Assembly: GCA_002311835.1 (NCBI GenBank)
Contig: DBZY01000049.1
Coordinates: 116,220-141,293, forward strand
Reading direction: 5' to 3'
Length of the DNA stretch: 25,074 nt
Source: Proteobacteria bacterium UBA1148
GTDB lineage: Bacteria; Pseudomonadota; Gammaproteobacteria; Steroidobacterales; Rariloculaceae
In this document: positions 8,243 to 15,918 of the stretch, in pieces
Layout: each line of letters begins with the position of its first letter
How positions within the stretch are numbered: the first letter of the stretch is position 1
Notes under the pieces: model-generated
The model's database searches: none
Told to the model about the DNA's origin: nothing
Seen by the model: only the letters and a program-made list of their open reading frames with translations
Position numbers and translations under genes: made by a program

Positions 8243-8653
8243 ATGGCTTATTCATTCAAGTTAGTAATCACAATTCTTATTCTTGCTCCTATTATCTTCT
8301 TCAATAATGCGCTTGCGCATCATGCGTTTGCGGCTGAGTTTGATAAGGAAAAACCAGTTCGTTTCACAGGTACGGTCACCGAAATGAAGTGGGCTAATCC
8401 GCATGCTTGGATCTACGTTGATGTTGAGAATTCGAACGGTGAGATAGTCAACTGGGCCTTGGAAACCAGAGCCGCCAATAATTTGATAAGACTCGGTTGG
8501 CGCCCTGCCGATCTTCCAGTCGGCACAGTGCTTGAGATTCATGGTTGGCAGGCCCGTAATGACAGCCCTACCGCAAGTCTCTCTGCTGCGACTTTTCCCG
8601 ACGGTCAAAAACTATTTGCTGCTACACCGGATCAACCAACCCAAGCGGAGTAA
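8243..8653 (+). CDS. DUF6152-type exported protein
   Basis: 136-residue secreted protein. A signal peptide of about 25 residues ends in NALA before HHAFAAEFD, so the mature protein would start with a His-His pair. The body has the DUF6152 pattern: a HHAFAAEFD-like start, FTGTVTEMKWANPHAWIYVDV, then NWALETRAANNLIRLGW, and a C-terminal small beta domain. Family members are widespread in marine gammaproteobacteria with no known activity. The paired histidines and the NPHAWI segment would suit metal or ligand binding, but that is guesswork. It starts 3 bp after the duplicated 516-residue protein and converges on polA, with 28 bp between their stops. Confidence 0.82.
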   Translation: MAYSFKLVITILILAPIIFFNNALAHHAFAAEFDKEKPVRFTGTVTEMKWANPHAWIYVDVENSNGEIVNWALETRAANNLIRLGWRPADLPVGTVLEIHGWQARNDSPTASLSAATFPDGQKLFAATPDQPTQAE

Positions 8654-8681
8654 GAGGCTTTCATCGATGAATTACACTTAC

Positions 8682-11417
8682 CTAGTGTGCTTCATCCCAG
8701 TTGGCGCCCAGACCCCACCCAACCTTCAGCTGCGCGTCTAATGCCACTGAAGTCTCCATGATTCGTGCCACCTCTGGAGCTAAATTTTCCGCGGAGTCTT
8801 CGGAAACTTCCAGGATTAACTCATCATGAACCTGCATGATTAAGCGGGCATCGAGTCTTTCATCCACAATCCATTTATCTACAAGGAGCATCGCGCGTTT
8901 GATGATGTCTGCTGCGGTGCCCTGCATTGGCGCATTGATGGCGCTGCGTTCTGCGTACTGTCGCTGCTGATGGTTTCTAGATGTTATTTCAGGGAGGTAA
9001 AGGCGGCGTCCGAGGACGGTTGAGACAAATCCTCGCTCCCGAGCACTATCCCGAGTTTCATTCATGTATCGTTTTACTCCCGGGTAACGTTCAAAATAAA
9101 GATCGATATATTCTTGGGCTGCTGAGCGTTCTATCCCTAATTGTCGGGCTAAGCCAAATGCTGACATCCCGTAGATCAGTCCAAAATTAATGGCCTTGGC
9201 CGACCGGCGCTCGGAGTCTGTGACCTCCTCCCTTTCAACTCCAAATACTTCTGCAGCTGTCGCCTGGTGTATATCTTGATCATCAGCAAATGCTGCGAGC
9301 AATCCATCATCCTGAGAGAGGTGCGCCATGATTCTTAGTTCGATTTGAGAATAATCTGCTGCAAGCAGTTGGTAGCCGTCTGGAGCTATGAAGGCTTGTC
9401 GTATTCTTCGGCCTTCCTGTGTACGGATTGGGATATTTTGCAGATTGGGATTTGATGAAGAGAGTCGCCCGGTTGCTGCCACGGCCTGGTGATAGGAGGT
9501 ATGTATGCGACCTGTACTTGCATTGATCTCCAAGGGGAGCTTATCCGTGTAAGTTGACTTTAATTTGGATAGTGTTCGATACCGTAAGATAAGATTCGGC
9601 AGTTTGTACTCTGCTGAGAGTTCCTGGAGGATAGCTTCCGCAGTTGAGGGTTGACCCTTGGGAGTTTTACCAAGTACGGGAAAACCTAAACGATCATAGA
9701 GGATTTCCCGTAGCTGTTTTGGGGAATCCAGGTTAAAAGGTCCCTCCGCTTCGATGTGCGCTACTGTTTCGGTTTCTGCTATGGTTTCGGCGAGCTCCTG
9801 GCTCTGTTGTCGTAGCATCTCAGCATCGACTAGAACCCCTCGGTATTCCATTTTTTGCAGTACATTTACAAGTGGTTGCTCAATATCCAAATAAAGGCGT
9901 TCAAGCTCTGGAATCGCCTGTATCTTCGGCCATAAGGTCTGATGGATCTGTAACGTAATATCCGCATCTTCCGCGGCATAATGCGCCGCGGTCTCAATAT
10001 CCACTTGATCGAAACAGATTTGCTTGGCACCTTTCCCCGCCACGTCCTCATATTTTGTTGTCTCAATATTCAAATACTTTGAGGCCACTGAATCCATGTC
10101 ATGACGTGTCGCCGTGGAGTTCAGGACGAATGATTCCAACATAGAGTCATGAGCGATTCCGTTGAGATGGATCTGGTAATTCAAAAATACATGGGCGTCG
10201 TACTTCAGGTGATGGCCAACTTTCTTATTAGGGCTCTCGAGCCATGGCTTGAGACGCTTTAATACTTTTTCTCTGTCCAGTTGGTCTGGAGCACCGGGAT
10301 ACTGATGCGCCAATGGGATATAGGCAGCTTTACCAAGCTCAATAGCTAGTGACAGACCGACGATTTCAGCACGCATGTAATCAAGGCTAGTAGTCTCAGT
10401 ATCGAGAGCTACAAGTTCGGCAGCCTCAATTTTTTCTAGCCAGTCGTTCAATTCATGTTCGGTAAAGAGGACTTGGTAATCGACATCTAAAAGTTTTTGT
10501 TTGGACTCCGTTTGGGTATCTCCCACTCGTCGAAGCAGTGTCCGCAGTTCAAGCTGTTCGTATAGAGTGCGTAGCTTGTCAATGTCTGGTTCACGTAATT
10601 TTAGACCGTCGAGTTCCATAGGGAGTGTAAGATCGCAAACGATGGTTACTAACTCCTTATACAAAGGGAGAGTGTCTAGCGTCTCTCGAAGTCGATCGCC
10701 TACTTTTCCACCTATTTCGTCTGCGTGAGCTTCTAAGGTCTGAAGGTCTTGGTATTCACCGAGCCACTTCGCTGCGGTTTTTGGACCAACGCCTGGGACA
10801 CCAGGTATGTTGTCGGCGCTATCTCCAACAAGCGTCAAATAATCCACAATCTGTTTTGGTGAGACACCAAATTTCTTGCGTACCCCATCTGTGTTCATTT
10901 TTGTATCATTCATCGTATTGACCAGCGTGACCTTGTTATCAACCAGTTGGGCCATGTCCTTGTCAGATGTGAAAATCAGCGTAGTTATCCCAGCTTTACT
11001 CGCCTGAGTTGCTAGAGTTCCGATCACGTCATCTGCTTCTACCCCCGTGATTTTGAGAACGGGGATTCCGATGGCCTTGATGACTTCGAGCAGTGGTTCA
11101 ATTTGGGGCCGCAAGTCTTCTGGCATCGGTGGTCGGTTAGCCTTGTAATCCTTATAGAGATCATCTCGAAAGGTTTTACCAGGCGCATCAAAAATGACTG
11201 CAATCCGTTCAGGTTCAAAGTCATCCAGGAGTTTGTAGAGCATATTTAGGACACCGAGTACGGCGCCAGTTGGTTCTCCTTTGCTAGAGGTAAACGCAGG
11301 GAGCGCGTGATATGCACGATACAGGTACGATGAACCGTCCACGAGCACAAATGGCCTCTCATCGTTTCCCATTAATGGTTTAGCAGATTCACTTGTAGAC
11401 GCGGGTTTCGGGGCCAT
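8682..11417 (-). CDS. polA: DNA polymerase I
   Basis: Gap-filling and Okazaki-fragment polymerase, 911 residues. The 5' nuclease domain spans about 20-300 (FVLVDGSSYLYRAYHALP, GVEADDVIGTLA, GDSADNIPGVPGVGPKTA). The 3'-5' proofreading domain spans about 310-500 with DTET at 339-342 and YAAEDAD near 480-486, so proofreading looks intact. The polymerase domain has motif A DYSQIELR (688-695), the O-helix RRSAKAINFGLIYG (737-750) and motif C QVHDE (862-866). The first ATG is preceded by AAGAA; a second Met at residue 16 is a possible alternative start because most homologues begin near it. It starts 3 bp after lptM and is the last gene of the arginine run, so it may be read through from the arg promoter. 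Its 3' end converges with the DUF6152-type gene. Confidence 0.97.
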   Translation of the reverse strand: MAPKPASTSESAKPLMGNDERPFVLVDGSSYLYRAYHALPAFTSSKGEPTGAVLGVLNMLYKLLDDFEPERIAVIFDAPGKTFRDDLYKDYKANRPPMPEDLRPQIEPLLEVIKAIGIPVLKITGVEADDVIGTLATQASKAGITTLIFTSDKDMAQLVDNKVTLVNTMNDTKMNTDGVRKKFGVSPKQIVDYLTLVGDSADNIPGVPGVGPKTAAKWLGEYQDLQTLEAHADEIGGKVGDRLRETLDTLPLYKELVTIVCDLTLPMELDGLKLREPDIDKLRTLYEQLELRTLLRRVGDTQTESKQKLLDVDYQVLFTEHELNDWLEKIEAAELVALDTETTSLDYMRAEIVGLSLAIELGKAAYIPLAHQYPGAPDQLDREKVLKRLKPWLESPNKKVGHHLKYDAHVFLNYQIHLNGIAHDSMLESFVLNSTATRHDMDSVASKYLNIETTKYEDVAGKGAKQICFDQVDIETAAHYAAEDADITLQIHQTLWPKIQAIPELERLYLDIEQPLVNVLQKMEYRGVLVDAEMLRQQSQELAETIAETETVAHIEAEGPFNLDSPKQLREILYDRLGFPVLGKTPKGQPSTAEAILQELSAEYKLPNLILRYRTLSKLKSTYTDKLPLEINASTGRIHTSYHQAVAATGRLSSSNPNLQNIPIRTQEGRRIRQAFIAPDGYQLLAADYSQIELRIMAHLSQDDGLLAAFADDQDIHQATAAEVFGVEREEVTDSERRSAKAINFGLIYGMSAFGLARQLGIERSAAQEYIDLYFERYPGVKRYMNETRDSARERGFVSTVLGRRLYLPEITSRNHQQRQYAERSAINAPMQGTAADIIKRAMLLVDKWIVDERLDARLIMQVHDELILEVSEDSAENLAPEVARIMETSVALDAQLKVGWGLGANWDEAH

Positions 11418-11420
11418 TTC

Positions 11421-11609
11421 TTATGAATCGTCGTTAGAAGATTTCTCCTCCTGTTCTGCATCCGTCGAGGGGGTGCCGGTTAATGTATCCGGGGGCTCTG
11501 GTTGTGGTGTGCCAAGTGTGAGTGGACCTTTCTGACCACAACCGCCCAATATTAAGGTAACCACCAGAAGGAGTGCTAAAGTGAATCGACCCACTGTCAT
11601 GAAAGGCAT
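11421..11609 (-). CDS. lptM: Small LptM (YifL)-type lipoprotein
   Basis: Small outer-membrane lipoprotein of 62 residues. A hydrophobic signal ends in the lipobox LILGGC, and the mature N-terminus is CGQKGPLTL, the CGxKGPLxLP hallmark of LptM/YifL. In E. coli LptM helps mature the LPS translocon LptD/LptE. The tail is acidic and proline-rich. I use the ATG at 11609; an upstream TTG in frame (11621) would add four residues, and an ATG three codons further on is also possible. In many gammaproteobacteria this gene precedes lysA/dapF; here it lies between argH and polA, with 28 bp before it and 3 bp after. Confidence 0.85.
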   Translation of the reverse strand: MPFMTVGRFTLALLLVVTLILGGCGQKGPLTLGTPQPEPPDTLTGTPSTDAEQEEKSSNDDS

Positions 11610-11637
11610 TTTTTCACACAAATACTTGTTGGCGATC

Positions 11638-12828
11638 TTACTCAGTCTCGCTTAACGAACGTGCGATTCTTCGATAGGCTTCCCGAAAAGGGATACCTTC
11701 GTTTATCGCGAGCTGGTTGGCGCGTTCTGTTGCGTTGAGTTCAGGATTTAATTGAATATTTTCTGCGAGGAAGGATACACCAGGTAGTGCATGAGCCATG
11801 ATGGCTAAGGTATCTTCAGCAAGATCTATAACTCGGAACAATGGTGCTTTGAGTCGTTGCAGATCTCGCTGATAACCGGAATTGAGCTTCGTCATAATCG
11901 ACAACACTTCAGTTAGCGCTCCCGTTCCAATAGCTTGGGCGCTACGTACCAACTCGAATACATCAGGGTTTCGTTTTTGCGGCATGATGGACGACCCTGT
12001 AGTCATATTCTCAGGGAGAGATACGAAAGCAAACTCGTCTGTATAAAACAGCAGCAGATCTGAGGCTAATCGACCAAGATCTCCGAGTAGTAGTGTGATC
12101 TCGAATATCAAGGTAGCCTCAGCCTTCCCTCGGCTCAGCTGAACTGCTGTGATTGGTTCATGGTTTTTGGCGAAGCCGAGTTTTTGTCGAGTTGAATCGC
12201 GATCAAGATCAAGCCCGGGAGTCCCATACCCAGCGGCTGAGCCTAGCGGATTTAGGTCCGCCCGATTTTTTGCAGCGTCAAGGCCATAAGCATCATCGCG
12301 TAGTTCTGCAGCAAAACCCTGCGCCCAGAGTGCAACCGAACTGGGCATCGCTGGCTGCATGTGTGTATAGCCGGGCAGCGGAATTTCCCCCTGGCGTTCA
12401 ACCAGCGCGTCCAGTGCTGAAGCTACCACCTCGGCGCCAGCCTGAAGAACTTCAGCAGTGTCCTTCAGGTATAGGCGCAGAGCGACAAGCACCTGGTCGT
12501 TTCTTGAACGTCCCAAGTGCATCCTCCCACCGGTTGGTCCAATTCGGTCCACGAGCCGTGATTCGAGAGCACCGTGGGCGTCTTCTTCCTCAAGGCTAAT
12601 GGACCATTCGCCACGAGCGTGCTGTTCCCCTAACGCGGTAAGACCATCGCAGATCACCTCACAGTCCTTAAGGCTCAGAAGGCGTTTCTCAGTAAGCATT
12701 TGTACGTGGGCGATAGAGGCTAGGACATCGTATTTGACCAGTCGTGTGTCAAGACGGTGATCATCTCCTGCCGTAAAGTTCAAAATATGCTTATCTAGCG
12801 GAGTTTCTTTGTCCCACAATCGCGTCAT
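11638..12828 (-). CDS. argH: Argininosuccinate lyase, short Xanthomonas/Bacteroidetes type
   Basis: Last arginine step, argininosuccinate to arginine plus fumarate. Signature residues of the fumarase/aspartase superfamily are present: GRSRNDQ (106-112), YTHMQ with catalytic His156, and the mobile serine loop GSSIMPQKRNPD (278-289). The N-terminus, TRLWDKETPLDKHILNFTAGDDHRLD in outline, follows the Xanthomonas and Bacteroidetes forms rather than the E. coli one. At 396 residues it stops soon after the PFREAYRRIA helix and lacks roughly 40-60 C-terminal residues found in most ArgH proteins. No frameshift remnant is evident, because lptM follows at once. ATG at 12828 lies 5 bp after the argB stop. 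Confidence 0.93.
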   Translation of the reverse strand: MTRLWDKETPLDKHILNFTAGDDHRLDTRLVKYDVLASIAHVQMLTEKRLLSLKDCEVICDGLTALGEQHARGEWSISLEEEDAHGALESRLVDRIGPTGGRMHLGRSRNDQVLVALRLYLKDTAEVLQAGAEVVASALDALVERQGEIPLPGYTHMQPAMPSSVALWAQGFAAELRDDAYGLDAAKNRADLNPLGSAAGYGTPGLDLDRDSTRQKLGFAKNHEPITAVQLSRGKAEATLIFEITLLLGDLGRLASDLLLFYTDEFAFVSLPENMTTGSSIMPQKRNPDVFELVRSAQAIGTGALTEVLSIMTKLNSGYQRDLQRLKAPLFRVIDLAEDTLAIMAHALPGVSFLAENIQLNPELNATERANQLAINEGIPFREAYRRIARSLSETE

Positions 12829-12833
12829 TGGAT

Positions 12834-13769
12834 CTAACCTTGTTGCTCCGCAAGGCTGAGATTCTGGATATCGTTTACGACCAACGTTCCCAAACCCTCG
12901 TTTGTGAAAACCTCCAGTAGCAGACTGTCTGGGAGCTCATAAGAGATAACGTGCACACGCGGAACACCCCCTGTTAGAGCTTGCTCGATTGCAGCAGCTT
13001 TTGGCAGCATACCATCCGTAAGTCGCCCCTCGTCTCGGAGCTTAGTTAACCCGGCAATGTCAAGATAGGAAATCACGGAACGAGGATCGTCCACCGATTC
13101 TAATATCCCAGGCGTACTCGTAGCGAGTATGAGTTTTTCGGCTTCCAAAGCCACCGCAATCGCTGCGGCGACCGTATCCGCGTTAATGTTTAATAATGTC
13201 CCCGATTCGTCTGCAGACAATGGGCTAATGATTGGAATAAGGTCGTTATCCAGCTGTTTTAATAGGATGCTGGCGTCCACTTCGTCGATGTCGCCCACGA
13301 ATCCGTAGTCCACAGTTTTTGTGGGATCATCATTCATGGGTACGGGCGCACGCTTATGCGCCTTGATAAGTCCGGCATCAACACCGCTGATACCAACGGC
13401 GGGTATTCCAAGATTCCTACAAGCAGCTAATAGACGCGTATTGATTTGTCCGTTCAACACCATCACCGCTATTTCCAGCGAACTCTCATCGGTTACGCGG
13501 CGACCTTCAACAAATTCTGTAGAAACTCCAAGCGCGTTGGCAAGTTCTGTGGATTGAGGGCCGCCACCATGTACAAGAACAACGCGGATACCAACACTAT
13601 GTAGGATACCGACCTGTTCCATGATCGCGCGTGTTCCCTCAGGTGTGGTAAAAGCATTACCCCCCGCCTTCAAAACGAAGACCTTGTGTTTGAACATTCG
13701 AATATATGGTGCAGCACGTTTCAGCGCGTTCACGGCAATAGCCCTCTCATTTCTACTGAGTCGTAACAT
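12834..13769 (-). CDS. argB: N-acetyl(succinyl)glutamate kinase
   Basis: Amino-acid-kinase-fold enzyme that phosphorylates N-acylglutamate, 311 residues. The phosphate-binding Lys is in LKAGGNAF (Lys34, with KAGG where most homologues have KxGG). HGGGPQ lies at 67-72, RRVTD follows, and NINAD holds the catalytic-site Asn/Asp. GMLPKAAAI carries the late Lys. An N-terminal helix of about 25 residues resembles the arginine-sensitive hexameric kinases of Pseudomonas, so feedback inhibition by arginine is plausible. There is no fused GNAT domain, unlike the Xanthomonas NAGS/kinase fusion, so this protein does not supply the missing acyltransferase. It starts 6 bp after argF'. Acetyl versus succinyl substrate cannot be read from the kinase. 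Confidence 0.93.
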   Translation of the reverse strand: MLRLSRNERAIAVNALKRAAPYIRMFKHKVFVLKAGGNAFTTPEGTRAIMEQVGILHSVGIRVVLVHGGGPQSTELANALGVSTEFVEGRRVTDESSLEIAVMVLNGQINTRLLAACRNLGIPAVGISGVDAGLIKAHKRAPVPMNDDPTKTVDYGFVGDIDEVDASILLKQLDNDLIPIISPLSADESGTLLNINADTVAAAIAVALEAEKLILATSTPGILESVDDPRSVISYLDIAGLTKLRDEGRLTDGMLPKAAAIEQALTGGVPRVHVISYELPDSLLLEVFTNEGLGTLVVNDIQNLSLAEQQG

Positions 13770-13775
13770 GATCAG

Positions 13776-14777
13776 TTAATTCTTCAACATTTGATGTAGC
13801 ACAGCCATTTGCACTTTCATTCGATTATGGGCTTCTTGTAGGACCACGCTGCGCGGTCCGTCGAGGATGCGATCGGCTACGACAACGCCGCGACGAACGG
13901 GTAGACAATGCATAAAACGGCAATCTGCGCGAGCTTTGTCAAACCATGGCTCATCGATGCACCAATCTACCAACTCCTCCCGCAAAGCTTGGTCACCCGG
14001 ACGGTTACCGTAGTGAGACGTTGAAGACCACGACTTCGCATAGATGACGTGGGCATCTTCCATGGCCTCCTTCCGGTCAGCGGTCTCCGTGACTTTACCA
14101 CCGGTTTCGTTAGCTATCTGTCGCGCTTTCTCCATAATAGGTTCGGGTAGTTCGAAGCCAGGAGGCCTCAGCACTACCACGTCCATCCCTCGCTGTGCGG
14201 CCATCTGAACCGTTGCCGCTGGGACCGCGAGAGGTAAGGCTCGTGGGTGATAGGCCCACGAGAGTACGAAACGCCCGCCCTGGGCTGGTATTTCCAAATC
14301 ATTTAGAGTTTTCCAGTCTGCCAGACTCTGACAAGGGTGTTGAATAGCCGATTCCATATTGATGAGTGGAACATTTACCAACGAAGCAAGGCTCTCAAAC
14401 TCACGGTCTGTTAGATCATCCTCAAGGCTTCTGCGTTCGGCAAAAGCACGTATTCCGAGCGCATCGCCGTAGGATGCAATCACGGGGACTGCCTCGCGCA
14501 CATGTTCCGCGGCGGTGCCGTCCATGACAATTCCGGGGCGAGTCTCTAGGCCATGAATTGACATTTCTGGGGAGATGACGAACGAGCCACCTCCCAGACG
14601 GGACATGCCCGCTTGAAACGAGGCCAGTGTCCGCAAAGAAGGGCTTAGAAACAGCAACGACAACACCTTCCCCTCCAGTGCACGGGGCTCGGGGTTACGT
14701 TCGAGCCGATTGGCTAGCTTCAGCAGGGACCCGATTTCATCAGTCGAGAAGTCAGTTAGATCATTGAAGCGGTTCAC
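13776..14777 (-). CDS. argF': N-acylornithine carbamoyltransferase, N-succinylornithine type (ArgF')
   Basis: 333-residue transcarbamylase that makes N-acylcitrulline rather than citrulline. Carbamoyl-phosphate motifs are SLRT (47-50), HPCQ (147-150) and HCLPVRR (290-296). Features of the acylornithine branch rather than ornithine transcarbamylase are GIVMDG (82-87), WAYHPRALPLAVP (174-186) and YAKSW (246-250). Overall wording is closer to the Bacteroides N-succinylornithine enzyme than to the Xanthomonas N-acetylornithine enzyme. The residue reported to set specificity (Glu in Xanthomonas, Pro in Bacteroides) is Ala90 here, in MDGTAAEH. The SxRTR motif ends in Leu51 instead of Arg. Start is GTG at 14777, with GAGGAA about 8 nt upstream, overlapping argD by 17 bp; no ATG fits. 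Confidence 0.88.
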   Translation of the reverse strand: MNRFNDLTDFSTDEIGSLLKLANRLERNPEPRALEGKVLSLLFLSPSLRTLASFQAGMSRLGGGSFVISPEMSIHGLETRPGIVMDGTAAEHVREAVPVIASYGDALGIRAFAERRSLEDDLTDREFESLASLVNVPLINMESAIQHPCQSLADWKTLNDLEIPAQGGRFVLSWAYHPRALPLAVPAATVQMAAQRGMDVVVLRPPGFELPEPIMEKARQIANETGGKVTETADRKEAMEDAHVIYAKSWSSTSHYGNRPGDQALREELVDWCIDEPWFDKARADCRFMHCLPVRRGVVVADRILDGPRSVVLQEAHNRMKVQMAVLHQMLKN

Positions 14778-15918
14778 TATTTAATTCCTCAAGGGTTTGT
14801 GCCAGGTATTCCACATGGCTCTCTTCTAGAATGAAGGGGGGTAACAAGCGTAGTACATGCGGATCGGCGCTCGTTCCTGTAAGAATTCCTTTTTGCAACA
14901 GCGCGTCCCGAACACTGGCCGCACGTGGAACTGTTTTAAGACCGATCAAAAAACCAGCGCCCTGCATGCTAGTAATTGGACCACAAACGCATTTCTTTTT
15001 GATTTGTGCAGAAATCTCTTGTACCTGGAGTAGTAGGTTATCTTCTTCGATGACCTCGAGGACGGTTTTAATTGCGGCACAGGCCAATGGGCCGCCACCG
15101 AACGTTGAACCCATAGAACCAGCTCCAATATCTGCAGCCAAGGCGTCGGTCATGAGTAACGCTGCACAAGGGAAGCCGCCCCCCAAAGCTTTAGCTGTTG
15201 TGAGTAGATCAGGTTGCACCCCATAGAGATCAGCGCCGAAGGGTGTACCTAATCGCCCGACTCCAGTTTGTACTTCATCGAGTATCAGAATCGCTTTATT
15301 TTGATCGCATACATCACGCGTAGCCTTCATGAACTCTAAGGAGAAATCGAACGCACCAGCAACGCCTTGGACAGGTTCTATGATAATGCCGGCTGTATCA
15401 TCGTCCACGGCTGCGCGTAGTGCGGCTATATCATTTCGGGGTACGAATTTCACATTGAATGGGGTTTGAGGGAATCCGTACCAACGATTTTCTGCCCCCC
15501 AGGTTACAGCCGCTGCAGCCGCAGTACGACCGTGAAACGCGTGTTCCACTGCGACGATGGTTGAACGCGAAGTTGCTTGAAGCGCAATCCTCAAGGCATT
15601 CTCGTTAGCTTCTGAACCGCTGTTGACAAAAAACACGCGTGTGAGCCCCTCGGGGGCGAAGGCAGCAAGTTTGTCCGCAGCTTCGTTTCGAATTCGAACG
15701 GTTACTAGATTACTTTGGAACAGCAATCTCTCTGCTTGCTTATTAATAGCCTTCGTGAGACGTGGGTGCCCGTATCCCAGGGATGCAACAGCGTGGCCGC
15801 CATATAGGTCCAGTATCCAACGGCCAGATTGGTCTTTAAGATGGACGCCTTGACCCGCAACCGGCTCGAAAGGCAGCAACGGATAGACTTCGCTTAGGTT
15901 GGCAGTTCCCTGACTCAT
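14761..15918 (-). CDS. argD: Acetyl/succinylornithine aminotransferase
   Basis: Class III PLP aminotransferase that converts N-acylglutamate semialdehyde to N-acylornithine with glutamate as amino donor, 385 residues from the chosen start. PLP contacts are NSGSEANENALR (99-110), HAFHGRT, DEVQTGVGR (214-222) and the Schiff-base Lys243 in TTAKALGGG. The open frame extends 40 codons further upstream inside argC, but that part is Arg-rich and unlike the family. I chose the ATG at 15918, whose A is shared with the argC stop TGA, with AGGA 8 nt upstream; the ATG at 15921 is equally possible. Its 3' end overlaps argF' by 17 bp. Confidence 0.92.
   Translation of the reverse strand: MSQGTANLSEVYPLLPFEPVAGQGVHLKDQSGRWILDLYGGHAVASLGYGHPRLTKAINKQAERLLFQSNLVTVRIRNEAADKLAAFAPEGLTRVFFVNSGSEANENALRIALQATSRSTIVAVEHAFHGRTAAAAAVTWGAENRWYGFPQTPFNVKFVPRNDIAALRAAVDDDTAGIIIEPVQGVAGAFDFSLEFMKATRDVCDQNKAILILDEVQTGVGRLGTPFGADLYGVQPDLLTTAKALGGGFPCAALLMTDALAADIGAGSMGSTFGGGPLACAAIKTVLEVIEEDNLLLQVQEISAQIKKKCVCGPITSMQGAGFLIGLKTVPRAASVRDALLQKGILTGTSADPHVLRLLPPFILEESHVEYLAQTLEELNSEPLQ

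Noticed and set aside
12153..12760. Long open frames (+) opposite argH
   Set aside because: These are antisense shadows of a clearly coding gene, with Arg/Pro/Ser-rich translations and no domains.
13776..14777. Calling the transcarbamylase ordinary ornithine carbamoyltransferase
   Set aside because: The VMDG, WAYHPRxLPxAVP and YAKSW segments belong to the acylornithine branch.
14831..15226. 131-codon open frame (+) opposite argD
   Set aside because: It is an antisense shadow of argD; its translation has no family features.
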